Below, piece by piece: positions 44,506 to 52,488 of a stretch of 64,000 nt of DNA. Origin of the DNA: an uncultured Prevotellaceae bacterium (lineage in GTDB: Bacteria; Bacteroidota; Bacteroidia; Bacteroidales; Bacteroidaceae); contig OMXX01000001.1 in the NCBI GenBank assembly GCA_900315105.1, forward strand, positions 62,001 to 126,000. Direction: 5' to 3'. Position 1 is the first letter of the stretch. Every line of letters begins with the position of its first letter. A program made the translations under genes and the position numbers. The notes beneath the pieces are model-generated. The model had not been told where the DNA came from. It worked only from the letters and a program-made list of their open reading frames with translations, and did no database searches.

Positions 44506-44974
44506 ACTGGGCAGTCATTACGTTAATATTCTTTCTCAAATCCTCAATCACATCACCGATATTTCTTATCTGCTGAGTAGATATAAGATACTGAACGATT
44601 GTATCGAAATCATTATATCTTTTATCCTTGCTTTTGGGATCATAGAATATTGTCTGATTGCCGAAATGTACTTTGATCTTAAATGTCTTGGGAAGAAACT
44701 CAGGCTCCACCCATCCATCAAACATAAGAGGTGAGGCTGAGACAGCAACATAACCCTTCTTGTGTGACATAGGTATAAGCTTGCAACTATATACTACTTT
44801 CTCTTGTATCTTCTTGGCAAGCTCAGTGTCAAGAACTACAATGAGTTTCTTTAATGGGGAGAGTTCACTTACCCCCCTCCAGTTATCTCCTACCTTTGAG
44901 ATGAAGCTTACGATCTGCCCAGTCTGTGAATGTGGGGCGAATTTCAGGTTTGTTGTAATAATTCTTTTGTTCAT
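44498..44974 (-). CDS. Hypothetical phage protein
   Basis: A 158-aa protein starting MNKRIITTNLKFAPHSQTGQ at 44,974; the upstream in-frame ATG adds a poor extension. Mixed alpha/beta, no family recognised. Confidence 0.65.
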   Translation of the reverse strand: MNKRIITTNLKFAPHSQTGQIVSFISKVGDNWRGVSELSPLKKLIVVLDTELAKKIQEKVVYSCKLIPMSHKKGYVAVSASPLMFDGWVEPEFLPKTFKIKVHFGNQTIFYDPKSKDKRYNDFDTIVQYLISTQQIRNIGDVIEDLRKNINVMTAQYV

Positions 44975-45000
44975 AAAAATTGATTGATTGATTTGAAAAA

Positions 45001-45402
45001 TTATAAATCCAATGTATCGACAAGGCACTCAGAACATAGTCCGTTTGTTCTCTGATATTGCTTGCCAGTTATTCTCTTCCCACACTTTGTACAGAAGTGC
45101 ATCGTTCCATTGTTCTTTCCCTGGATACTTGCATTGATTTCATTCTCAGGCATCTTATAGGCTTTTGCCAATGCCTTCTTAATCTCACTGTAATTATAAG
45201 ATTTCTTTAATGTCTGGAGATATTCTATTCCCTTTGTCAGTTCATGGTAATCATGCTGGATGAGAATATCCCTTATGTACTCAGCATTAAGGCATCTGAG
45301 AGCATTAAGTTGCTCCACATTAGCCTGGTCAACCCCCATAATGTCGCAGAACTTCTCGATCTGCTGCTGGGTTAGGATGTACTTTATTTTTGCAGCCTCC
45401 AT
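45001..45402 (-). CDS. Hypothetical protein with C-terminal zinc ribbon
   Basis: A 133-aa protein ending FCTKCGKRITGKQY..GLCSECL, a treble-clef/zinc-ribbon pattern. The helical N-terminal part has ILTQQQIEKFCDIMGVD. Confidence 0.65.
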   Translation of the reverse strand: MEAAKIKYILTQQQIEKFCDIMGVDQANVEQLNALRCLNAEYIRDILIQHDYHELTKGIEYLQTLKKSYNYSEIKKALAKAYKMPENEINASIQGKNNGTMHFCTKCGKRITGKQYQRTNGLCSECLVDTLDL

Positions 45403-45490
45403 AATTTGTGGTTTATTAAATTAAATTGAATATTGTATTTAAGAAATTGAAATTCAAGGTTTATGAATAATAGGGTAGGGCACAAAACAA

Positions 45491-45526
45491 TTTCGGCAAG
45501 ACTTTCGTTAAAAAATCTTGCCGAAA
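45491..45526. terminator. Strong hairpin between two leftward genes
   Basis: TTTCGGCAAGA pairs with TCTTGCCGAAA around a 14-base loop. No T-run follows on the minus strand, so it may be a pause, processing or attenuator hairpin. Confidence 0.6.
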
Positions 45527-45597
45527 CAGTTAAAATTGTTAATAAAATAAAAGATGCCCAGTCAGAGGTAACTCCTACATATAATAAGAGTTATATT

Positions 45598-46101
45598 TTA
45601 TTTTCCAAGTATGGCTTTTACAAGTGTAGCAAACATTCCCAGCGTTATTATTACGGCAGCAATTCCGAATATATAACCTAAAACCGATCCTTCAGAAGCA
45701 AATAAATCAAACCCAACAAAACAAATACCCCCAACAAATTTTAAGATAGGCCATCCAATAACAGCTACAATAATTATTATAGGACTTAAAATAGCCCAAT
45801 CTTTTATTTCTTTTTTTCTTTTTTGTTTTTTTAGCCATTGAAGATATTTTTGATATTTTTCTTTTTCATCAGGCGCAAGAATGCTCTCTCCTTTCTCCCA
45901 AAAAGGACTGCCAATAAGGATTTGTCGATACATCTCATTATATCTCCCTGGCCTTTTATCTGTTTTAAGAAGCCTTACAACTTCTGTTTTTTCTATTTTT
46001 GACAAATTATTAAATCTCATAATAAAACTTTCATAACTACATCCAAAACGAGACAAATCAGTAGTATGACTTAGCATAATAAACCATTTCTCATTCTCCA
46101 T
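45598..46101 (-). CDS. Membrane-anchored hypothetical protein
   Basis: A 167-aa protein: a soluble N-terminal part (SRFGCSYESFIMRFNNLSK), a basic coiled region (YLQWLKKQKRKKEIKDW) and two C-terminal membrane segments. Very AT-rich compared with neighbours, so possibly of separate origin. Confidence 0.65.
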   Translation of the reverse strand: MENEKWFIMLSHTTDLSRFGCSYESFIMRFNNLSKIEKTEVVRLLKTDKRPGRYNEMYRQILIGSPFWEKGESILAPDEKEKYQKYLQWLKKQKRKKEIKDWAILSPIIIIVAVIGWPILKFVGGICFVGFDLFASEGSVLGYIFGIAAVIITLGMFATLVKAILGK

Positions 46102-46131
46102 AAGTTTCTTTATTTAAGTTAATAAATATAG

Positions 46132-46178
46132 TAGGCAGGGGCGGAGTCGAACCACCCGAACACCATGTATCCTATGGC
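46132..46178 (-). other. tRNA-like 3' half
   Basis: On the minus strand: anticodon arm GCCAT-AGGATAC-ATGGT, 5-base variable loop, T-arm GGTGG-TTCGACT-CCGCC, acceptor strand CCTGCCT and one discriminator base. Spacing is exactly canonical, with GAT in the anticodon place but G at position 33. No matching 5' acceptor or D-arm precedes it; it starts at the stop codon of the adjacent gene. Confidence 0.55.
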
Positions 46179-46555
46179 TATATATTGATAATATCCAACT
46201 TACACTTGAAATACCCCAACACCTTCAGCAAGGTATCAATAGACAACGCCTTAGAAGTATAAGTCACCTGAATGGTGCTATTCATATCACTCAGTCTTCT
46301 TCTACTCTTGTCAAGCAACTTACCTATCATATCATGCAGATCCTGAGTATTCGTAGCTCTCCATGTCTCACCCATCCAGTCGGTAATCTCCAGTTGCTTT
46401 TCACATGCAGTCAGGTACTCCATCATGTTATGTACTGAGAAATTCCTTTCTGTTGACAAGAGGGAAGCAATGGCATTTACAGTCAAGTTATTCTCTCTTC
46501 TAAGAGTCAGCCTACCCAGTTCATCTCTTAATGTCAGTCTGTGTAAATCTTTCAT
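46178..46555 (-). CDS. Hypothetical phage protein with strong promoter
   Basis: A 125-aa helical protein starting MKDLHRLTLRDELGRLTLRR at 46,555. A perfect -7 box lies 20 bases upstream. It has VNAIASLLSTERNFSVHNMMEYL but no recognised fold. Confidence 0.65.
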   Translation of the reverse strand: MKDLHRLTLRDELGRLTLRRENNLTVNAIASLLSTERNFSVHNMMEYLTACEKQLEITDWMGETWRATNTQDLHDMIGKLLDKSRRRLSDMNSTIQVTYTSKALSIDTLLKVLGYFKCKLDIINI

Positions 46556-46569
46556 ATTATATAAGTTAT

Positions 46570-46609
46570 AAATGCAAAGATACATATTTTACTATATATC
46601 TTTGCATTT
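46570..46609. promoter_or_regulatory. Palindromic promoter/operator
   Basis: AAATGCAAAGATA is perfectly inverted as TATCTTTGCATTT across 14 bases. Each arm carries a TATCTTTG -7 box, one facing each way; the minus-strand one serves the gene at 46,178-46,555. Confidence 0.65.
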
Positions 46610-46630
46610 TGTCTCACTTTTTAAGATTTA

Positions 46631-46963
46631 TTAATCAACCAGGTCATAGATAAGGTTGATGGCTTTCTTGGCAGACTTCTTGGTTTCCTTCATATCCTCA
46701 GCCTCGGAAGCCTCACGCAGCTCATCCATGATTTCCTCCAGATTATCCACATTGTCCTGATACTCATCGGCCCTGGAACTGAACATGAGATTTTCTGGGA
46801 GGCTGTCAATCTTGCCATTCTCCTCATCAATCATCATCTCCACATCATCAGCAGCCTTTGATGTCTCAGTTTGCAAGTCCTCGATCTTCAGGTCATCATT
46901 ATCAAGCATTGTTTCAAGATACCTGGCTGTCATTCTCAGTTCATTTCTTTGTCTTCTGTTCAT
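46631..46963 (-). CDS. Acidic helical protein
   Basis: A 110-aa protein rich in Asp, Glu and Lys (LDNDDLKIEDLQTE, NLEEIMDELREASEAED), probably coiled coil. No family recognised. Confidence 0.65.
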   Translation of the reverse strand: MNRRQRNELRMTARYLETMLDNDDLKIEDLQTETSKAADDVEMMIDEENGKIDSLPENLMFSSRADEYQDNVDNLEEIMDELREASEAEDMKETKKSAKKAINLIYDLVD

Positions 46964-47192
46964 TGTTCGTTTTGTTTTGTTTGTTAATAACTATATAATA
47001 AACCCCATTGCCGTATCCGTCCTGGCAATAGTCATATCCGATAGCTCTGAGATCATTCCTTATTTCCCTGAACTGGTCTGATATAGGTCTTCCCGAAGAC
47101 ATCTCAATCAACCAGTAACCACGCTTTGAACATGGGGAGAGTATCCATTTCTTACTCTTGCAATACTGTCTCAGTTTATCTGCTTCACTCAT
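46941..47192 (-). CDS. Hypothetical phage protein
   Basis: An 83-aa basic protein (KKWILSPCSKRGYWLIEMSSG). It has a GGAGGATTAG ribosome binding site and overlaps the next gene by 23 bases. Confidence 0.6.
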   Translation of the reverse strand: MSEADKLRQYCKSKKWILSPCSKRGYWLIEMSSGRPISDQFREIRNDLRAIGYDYCQDGYGNGVYYIVINKQNKTNNEQKTKK

Positions 47193-47208
47193 ACCTAATC
47201 CTCCATCT

Positions 47209-47406
47209 TTAATTGTTCAAATCAGTAATATCCTTACCATTAACAGGATCATAAATCGCACCAGTATTGCCCCATATTCTGAGGAGATTGTCTTCATCGT
47301 TACGCAGCCCTCTTCTTTTTATGAAATTGAGACAAGCCCTGATGGATTTATACATGGCAATATAACAAGCGTTATATTCCACATAAAATAATGTAGGCTT
47401 ATTCAT
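47209..47406 (-). CDS. Hypothetical phage protein
   Basis: A 65-aa protein, MNKPTLFYVEYNACYIAMYK.., whose start overlaps the previous gene's last codons by 8 bases. The longer frame from 47,595 is rejected because it lies within the acidic gene. Confidence 0.6.
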   Translation of the reverse strand: MNKPTLFYVEYNACYIAMYKSIRACLNFIKRRGLRNDEDNLLRIWGNTGAIYDPVNGKDITDLNN

Positions 47407-47674
47407 CTTCTTCCTCCTCAGTCTCTTTCTCTTCCAGTTCAAGTCCGAAATGATCTGCAAGCTCTTCAATAGAATCTGAATAAAACATCTCTTCAACCTC
47501 GTCAATATCCATATCATCAGTTTGGTCATCCAAGATGTCAATCGCAATACGTTCACCCTCAGAAGAACGCTCAATAAGTTCTTCCAAGGTCTCATACGCT
47601 TGATCTCTGAAGAAAAAGCCTCCTAATGAATGCTTGTTCCAATAAATCTGACTGATTGATATATATGCTGTCAT
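47399..47674 (-). CDS. Acidic protein
   Basis: A 91-aa strongly acidic protein (DILDDQTDDMDIDEVEEMF, tail EEKETEEEEDE), preceded by AGGAGGTAAG. Confidence 0.65.
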   Translation of the reverse strand: MTAYISISQIYWNKHSLGGFFFRDQAYETLEELIERSSEGERIAIDILDDQTDDMDIDEVEEMFYSDSIEELADHFGLELEEKETEEEEDE

Positions 47675-47703
47675 AATCTTACCTCCTGTTTTTAATGTTA
47701 AAC

Positions 47704-48108
47704 TTATTCTGGCTTCTCATAATAACACACCACTTCATATCCGTCCTTTGTGAGGAACGGCAGCATCTTCAAGCACTCCTTGAAATAGGTGTTGAGACGG
47801 ATTTCTATAACCGCATCACGTCTTCTAAACAAGTGGTGCATTCCATCCTCATCTGCAAGATTTGGATCTTTCATCATATTCTTTATATGCTCAACATCAT
47901 TGAAGAAGCTGTAAAGTTGATGATACCACTGTCCATTCTCCTCATAGGCATAGATAAACACAGCAAGACAGTTACCTCTTCTTATCTGTATCTCATACTT
48001 ATTATATAACTGAAGGCCTCGGCTGTCCTTGACCAACTTTCCATCTTTGTACTTAGGCTGCTCGATTTTCATTGTACCAAGCTTAACCTCTGAATATTGT
48101 ATTGCCAT
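47704..48108 (-). CDS. Hypothetical phage protein
   Basis: A 134-aa beta-rich protein (YEIQIRRGNCLAVFIYAYEE). No family recognised. Confidence 0.65.
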   Translation of the reverse strand: MAIQYSEVKLGTMKIEQPKYKDGKLVKDSRGLQLYNKYEIQIRRGNCLAVFIYAYEENGQWYHQLYSFFNDVEHIKNMMKDPNLADEDGMHHLFRRRDAVIEIRLNTYFKECLKMLPFLTKDGYEVVCYYEKPE

Positions 48109-48126
48109 AATTGTTATTGTTTTATA

Positions 48127-48498
48127 TTAAATTTTTCTTTTCTTTGAGCATTCGTGACGGAAATTCTCATATATCTCCTTCAACTGACTCTCCACCCAGT
48201 CCATGTCAGCAAGGCAGTCTCTCAATGAAGGCGCTCCGTTCTTCCCCTGTCCATCAAAATCTACCCTTAACATAGTTTCCTCTTCTGGATCGAAATTATG
48301 CCACAAAATATAAAGAGAGTATTCAATCAGATCCACATCGTTCCACATCTGAATATAAAACTCCTGTTCTACATCCTGACCTTTTGGGCTTGTTGTACTG
48401 AGGTAATAGTGGTACCCCTCGCTTTCCTTCTCAGCACTTACGCTCCAGTTGTTGTTATTGCAAACTTTCTGGAGCAATTGGTTTACCTTTGCTTTCAT
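48127..48498 (-). CDS. Hypothetical phage protein
   Basis: A 123-aa mixed alpha/beta protein starting MKAKVNQLLQKVCNNNNWSV, after a GGAGAACT site. Confidence 0.65.
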   Translation of the reverse strand: MKAKVNQLLQKVCNNNNWSVSAEKESEGYHYYLSTTSPKGQDVEQEFYIQMWNDVDLIEYSLYILWHNFDPEEETMLRVDFDGQGKNGAPSLRDCLADMDWVESQLKEIYENFRHECSKKRKI

Positions 48499-48516
48499 AT
48501 TTAGTTCTCCTTGAAA

Positions 48517-48912
48517 TTATATATAACAACATTCTGTCTCTTCAACAATACGCTGATATTCCTTTACGGCGCTCATGTCAACTCCTCTGCGAATACACTC
48601 AGCCTTAATCATCCCATCTTGCAAGGTTTCATCCATCAGCTCATGGGTATTTAAGTGTATCAAACCGACATCCCAGCTATTAGCGGAAACACCAGCACTC
48701 CATGAGAAAACATCTTTCAAGCCTTCAATCTGCATTGCCAGATCATCGAATGCGTTTTGTACACAGAGATAATCCCCTGAGACCAACTCATCATCTGCAA
48801 ATTTTCTTGCACTCTCTTCTGAGAAGAACTCCTTATCATCCTCATGCTTGTCTATTAGATCGCTAAACATTTTGTTTAACTCTGTGTAAGTCAAATCTTC
48901 AACTTTCTTCAT
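48517..48912 (-). CDS. Acidic hypothetical protein
   Basis: A 131-aa acidic helical protein (LIDKHEDDKEFFSEESARKF). A GGAGAAT site precedes the start. Confidence 0.65.
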   Translation of the reverse strand: MKKVEDLTYTELNKMFSDLIDKHEDDKEFFSEESARKFADDELVSGDYLCVQNAFDDLAMQIEGLKDVFSWSAGVSANSWDVGLIHLNTHELMDETLQDGMIKAECIRRGVDMSAVKEYQRIVEETECCYI

Positions 48913-48933
48913 AATGTATTCTCCTATATTTTG

Positions 48934-49149
48934 TTATTGATTAAATTTCGGGTATCTTGTACTCTCTTTAATCATTTCTTGGAACGGAGCAGGCAAACAA
49001 TGTTTTTCAACAGTTACCTTATATCCATGCAATTTGTTTGCGACACCCTGTGCTTCTTCCTTTGTCTCGTAGTACCAAAATCGTTCACAATCATGTAATA
49101 CTTTAGACCTTTGAAGTCGTATAACATAAGCAAAATAATTGTTTGCCAT
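48934..49149 (-). CDS. Hypothetical phage protein
   Basis: A 71-aa protein, YFAYVIRLQRSKVLHDCERFWYYETKEEAQ, resembling small antiparallel-beta phage proteins. Confidence 0.6.
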   Translation of the reverse strand: MANNYFAYVIRLQRSKVLHDCERFWYYETKEEAQGVANKLHGYKVTVEKHCLPAPFQEMIKESTRYPKFNQ

Positions 49150-49168
49150 AATTTAATCCTCCGTTTTT

Positions 49169-49342
49169 TCAATTCGCAAAATAATTTGAATTTTCATCAC
49201 ACTCGATTTCATCCTCTATGAGATCGAAATTAATGCTATCGCAAACATATTTAAGACTACATCCAGTACAATGATTGTGGTAACTTGCTGAAGCTGCGGT
49301 TAAGGTATGCCGAACATCATTATAAATAATATCCTTTGCCAT
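49169..49342 (-). CDS. Small Cys-containing protein
   Basis: A 57-aa protein starting MAKDIIYNDVRHTL at 49,342 after GGAGGATTAG, with HCTGCSLKYVC as a possible metal site. Confidence 0.6.
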   Translation of the reverse strand: MAKDIIYNDVRHTLTAASASYHNHCTGCSLKYVCDSINFDLIEDEIECDENSNYFAN

Positions 49343-49344
49343 AA

Positions 49345-49569
49345 CTAATCCTCCTCTCTGTTCACAAAAAACAACCAAGAAAACTCAGTTGAAATCCTAT
49401 CATTGTTCACCATGTTGGAAAACTCTTCAAGAGTTAATACGCTTGCATCTCCATCGTCAAAAGTCGAGGCTGTCCAGGCAAGGTCAAAAAGTTCCTCACT
49501 GCTCATCTTCTTTAGCTCATCCAACTGAGGATAAGTATCAATGCTGAATAATAATGCGTAAGTTTTCAT
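49345..49569 (-). CDS. Acidic hypothetical protein
   Basis: A 74-aa acidic protein; GGAGGATTAG lies just before the ATG. Confidence 0.6.
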   Translation of the reverse strand: MKTYALLFSIDTYPQLDELKKMSSEELFDLAWTASTFDDGDASVLTLEEFSNMVNNDRISTEFSWLFFVNREED

Positions 49570-49571
49570 AT

Positions 49572-49784
49572 CTAATCCTCCTCACCTATCTCATACTCGG
49601 CAATAACCCGATGATATGAATTATAAACATTGACCGCAGTAATCTCTTCATCGAAAGAATCACCAGTGTCATTACTGAACTCTATTGAATCGCCAGCGCT
49701 GATAGGAAAGCTGGAGCCAATATACTCCAGACATTCCTTTACTGACTTGAACCTTCTATCTGCACTCATACACTTAATCTCCAT
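49572..49784 (-). CDS. Acidic hypothetical protein
   Basis: A 70-aa acidic protein (ISAGDSIEFSNDTGDSFDEEI) whose start lies inside the preceding gene's end. Confidence 0.6.
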   Translation of the reverse strand: MEIKCMSADRRFKSVKECLEYIGSSFPISAGDSIEFSNDTGDSFDEEITAVNVYNSYHRVIAEYEIGEED

Positions 49785-50130
49785 TGTTTAGTAAGTACCA
49801 TGCCTCATTCAGCATATCAAGGAAGATCTTCAGTTCATCCTTAGTAGGTGCAAATGGCTTCTCGAATATGTACCAGCATGACTCAGACAAGCCAGTACAA
49901 TCGTCATTGCTGATGGATATATAAGAACCATTCTTGCTGTTCTTTATCTTTGTAATGTACTCATAGTTCTCTCCGATACGCTGAACCTTTATTGAGAATA
50001 CCATAGGGAGAACAGCCATCACGTATTTCTGAATGACAGCTACCGAGAACTCATCCATCATGTCATAGCATTCATCCTCGATTATCTCCTCAACCCACTT
50101 CTTGTATTTCTTTGCCTCTTTTGGTGTCAT
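49774..50130 (-). CDS. Hypothetical phage protein
   Basis: A 118-aa protein starting MTPKEAKKYKKWVEEIIEDE, with a beta middle and helical ends. Confidence 0.65.
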   Translation of the reverse strand: MTPKEAKKYKKWVEEIIEDECYDMMDEFSVAVIQKYVMAVLPMVFSIKVQRIGENYEYITKIKNSKNGSYISISNDDCTGLSESCWYIFEKPFAPTKDELKIFLDMLNEAWYLLNNGD

Positions 50131-50132
50131 AG

Positions 50133-50417
50133 TTATTTACCCTTTAGTTTGTTGTTGTATTCGTTGATAATTTCTTCAACCACATCAAATGAAACGAGCC
50201 TTGTAAATCGCTCATTCTTTTTTGTGTCCGAATAAACTACACACATTGCCTTATTGGAATTTGCAACCCACATGAATCTGATGTATGGATTCTTATACAT
50301 CTTGGTAAGTTTTTCAATAACCTCCTCAAGTTTCTTCTCATCAACCTTATGGGCAGCCATTCCCTTAACCAACATGTAAGCATTATAGTTTGTGTACTTT
50401 GCAATTTTGTTTGTCAT
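50133..50417 (-). CDS. Hypothetical phage protein
   Basis: A 94-aa protein: a helical lysine-rich start and a beta-rich middle (IRFMWVANSNKAMCVVYSD). Confidence 0.65.
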   Translation of the reverse strand: MTNKIAKYTNYNAYMLVKGMAAHKVDEKKLEEVIEKLTKMYKNPYIRFMWVANSNKAMCVVYSDTKKNERFTRLVSFDVVEEIINEYNNKLKGK

Positions 50418-50429
50418 AATTACAATGCT

Positions 50430-50555
50430 TTAATCGTTTAACTTATGCCAACATGTGATACACACTCCTCCATATCTAATGTATTGTACATCACCGATTG
50501 GCTTTCCACATTCCATGCAGGATGATTTTTTACGAATATCTGATAGTTTTGTCAT
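50430..50555 (-). CDS. 41-aa zinc-ribbon peptide
   Basis: Reads MTKLSDIRKKSSCMECGKPI.. with CMECG and CITCW knuckles, a complete four-Cys ribbon. Confidence 0.6.
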   Translation of the reverse strand: MTKLSDIRKKSSCMECGKPIGDVQYIRYGGVCITCWHKLND

Positions 50556-50557
50556 AA

Positions 50558-51082
50558 TCACTCCTCCTCATTATCGGTTTCCTCTTCCTCATCATCCTCA
50601 TCGTCTTCTCCGATTTCATCTACCCAGATGTTCCAGAGGTCATCAGTGTCTTCCCATTCTTCATCCCAGTCGAAATCATCTTCAACCCACTTAACGAATG
50701 TCTCATCGAACCCCTTGTCTCTCAATGTATCAACGAGGAAATCCTTGAAACCATCCTTGTACCAGTCACTTGTTACAAAGTAATTGGTCATGTCTGATGG
50801 GTAGATATTTTCAGTCGGATCATTGTATGAATCAACATACCCATATCCATTAAGCTGACAATAACTGTCCTGTTCACGATAGCTTGAACTGAAGCTGTTC
50901 CATATCTCCAATGCTGTCCTTCCTTCAGTTGGGACAAGCATATCAATATTGTCTTCAGTATTCTCAAGTATCTTCTCGTAACCATTTTCTTCAGCATACT
51001 CATTATAAAGCTGGACAAGTTCTTCCTCATCCATATTCTCCATGAACTCAATCATGAGATCGTCTCTGTTCATTGCTTCCAT
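50558..51082 (-). CDS. Highly acidic protein
   Basis: A 174-aa protein with net strong negative charge; the last 60 residues are mostly Asp/Glu/Trp (DDFDWDEEWEDTDDLWNIW). GGAGGAAT lies before the ATG. Charge and size would fit a DNA-mimic, but nothing specific shows that. Confidence 0.7.
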   Translation of the reverse strand: MEAMNRDDLMIEFMENMDEEELVQLYNEYAEENGYEKILENTEDNIDMLVPTEGRTALEIWNSFSSSYREQDSYCQLNGYGYVDSYNDPTENIYPSDMTNYFVTSDWYKDGFKDFLVDTLRDKGFDETFVKWVEDDFDWDEEWEDTDDLWNIWVDEIGEDDEDDEEEETDNEEE

Positions 51083-51109
51083 ATTTATTCCTCCATGTTT
51101 TAGTTATTA

Positions 51110-51436
51110 TTACTCTTCTACAAAGAAAAATGACTGCTTCAACATCAGTTCCTTACTCAGGCTATCATCATACTTGACAACAATATATGGAACCACGTCT
51201 TGCTCTTTCAGTCTATTTACAAGCTCATTGTATATCTTATCATTTCCACCGAAGAACTTATGTATTTCCCAGTAGATATGATTTCTCTGATATGTACAAG
51301 TACATGCAGCTCCATTTATGAAGCCAGTAAGTGTGTTTCCTGAGCAAGTGCAATTGCAGTCATCGAAAATCTCTTCAATCCAATCTGATGTAATATTCTT
51401 TTCATCAATTGGAGCTGGAACAAGCTTCTTTTCCAT
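51110..51436 (-). CDS. Hypothetical Cys-containing protein
   Basis: A 108-aa protein with DDCNCTCSGNTL and GAACTCTYQRN in its middle. GGAGGAAT precedes the ATG. Confidence 0.65.
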   Translation of the reverse strand: MEKKLVPAPIDEKNITSDWIEEIFDDCNCTCSGNTLTGFINGAACTCTYQRNHIYWEIHKFFGGNDKIYNELVNRLKEQDVVPYIVVKYDDSLSKELMLKQSFFFVEE

Positions 51437-51438
51437 AG

Positions 51439-51783
51439 CTATTCCTCCTCATCTTCAAAGCCAAACTTCATCTCATCTGAGTAGTTCTCCATAACCCAGG
51501 AGATAAGCTTCATCCTATTGGCTGTTCCCAGTCTGCTATAGAAACGAGACATATAACTGTGTGGATCTTCAGTCATGGTTGCTTCCACCCACTTATCTAC
51601 CATGTGTTGAGTAGGACAATCCCACTCAACCTCCAGTACGAACCTCGGTATGATTACATTCTTACCATCCACCTTAACAGGCTTCTGTGAAAGCTGATAG
51701 TTCCATGAATGGTATATGAAACGATTGACACCAATCATCATCAACTCCATATCAGTATATTTCTTCATAGTTATCTCCTCCAT
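51439..51783 (-). CDS. Hypothetical phage protein
   Basis: A 114-aa acidic protein (FVLEVEWDCPTQHMVDKWVEA). An alternative start six codons in (MKKYTDMEL) is possible. Confidence 0.6.
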   Translation of the reverse strand: MEEITMKKYTDMELMMIGVNRFIYHSWNYQLSQKPVKVDGKNVIIPRFVLEVEWDCPTQHMVDKWVEATMTEDPHSYMSRFYSRLGTANRMKLISWVMENYSDEMKFGFEDEEE

Positions 51784-51785
51784 AT

Positions 51786-52214
51786 TTAGTAGTTACCGAT
51801 TTCTTCCAATGTTCTCTCATCCAGGCCTTCCGATACTCTTTCCCAGCGTTCAGCCTCACTCTTGCAAGCTTTATAGATCTTCATAGCTCTCATGCTATCG
51901 TCACTATATCCAAGCTCAGCACAGAAATCACTGAAATCTATTGAACATTTATAGCATGATGAGTCCAGATGGATTGAGCTGAGAATTGAACGTGCCATAC
52001 CCTCATCTATATCAGTCTTACCTTTCCAAAAGTCATTCTGAGAGCCATACCATGTGACACTCATCTTACGGCCATTCTGAGGATTAGATACTGTGCATCT
52101 AAACTTGTTATGCACTCCAGCATGTTTCTTCTCCGCGTTTGGAAAAGGAACACCACTCTCTACCAATGTGGCTGTAACATTCAGATACTCACCACTTTCA
52201 AATTTAATTTTCAT
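51786..52214 (-). CDS. Hypothetical phage protein
   Basis: A 142-aa protein: an N-terminal beta sheet (KMSVTWYGSQNDF) and a helical C-terminus. No family recognised. Confidence 0.65.
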   Translation of the reverse strand: MKIKFESGEYLNVTATLVESGVPFPNAEKKHAGVHNKFRCTVSNPQNGRKMSVTWYGSQNDFWKGKTDIDEGMARSILSSIHLDSSCYKCSIDFSDFCAELGYSDDSMRAMKIYKACKSEAERWERVSEGLDERTLEEIGNY

Positions 52215-52253
52215 AATTGTTTTGTTTTGATTGTTTGATTGTTATTGTTTTGA

Positions 52254-52478
52254 TTATTTGCTTTTTAATGCAAAATACTCAGAAACTTTTATAGGAGAAT
52301 TTTCAAAAGTAATGTCAAGATAGCACTCGTCATATAGACAAAGTGGCTCATATCCGTTTTCACTTTCAAGGTCTTCCCATTCACCATATTCGTCACAAGT
52401 TGGTTTGGCAACAAAAACATATAAAAAATTGTTTTCAATATTACGAGCAAACCACATTTCCATATTTTTATAATCCAT
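52254..52478 (-). CDS. Small WxARN protein, second copy
   Basis: A 74-aa protein, MWFARNIENNFLYVFVAKP..ITFENSPIKVS, sharing its framework with 41,536-41,760. Confidence 0.6.
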   Translation of the reverse strand: MDYKNMEMWFARNIENNFLYVFVAKPTCDEYGEWEDLESENGYEPLCLYDECYLDITFENSPIKVSEYFALKSK

Positions 52479-52488
52479 AACATTTTCT

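Noticed and set aside
45463..45681. Plus-strand 72-aa reading frame
   Set aside because: It runs over the 45,491 hairpin and into a minus-strand gene; no support.
46132..46204. Complete tRNA gene
   Set aside because: No sequence upstream can pair with the CCTGCCT acceptor strand and no D-arm is present.
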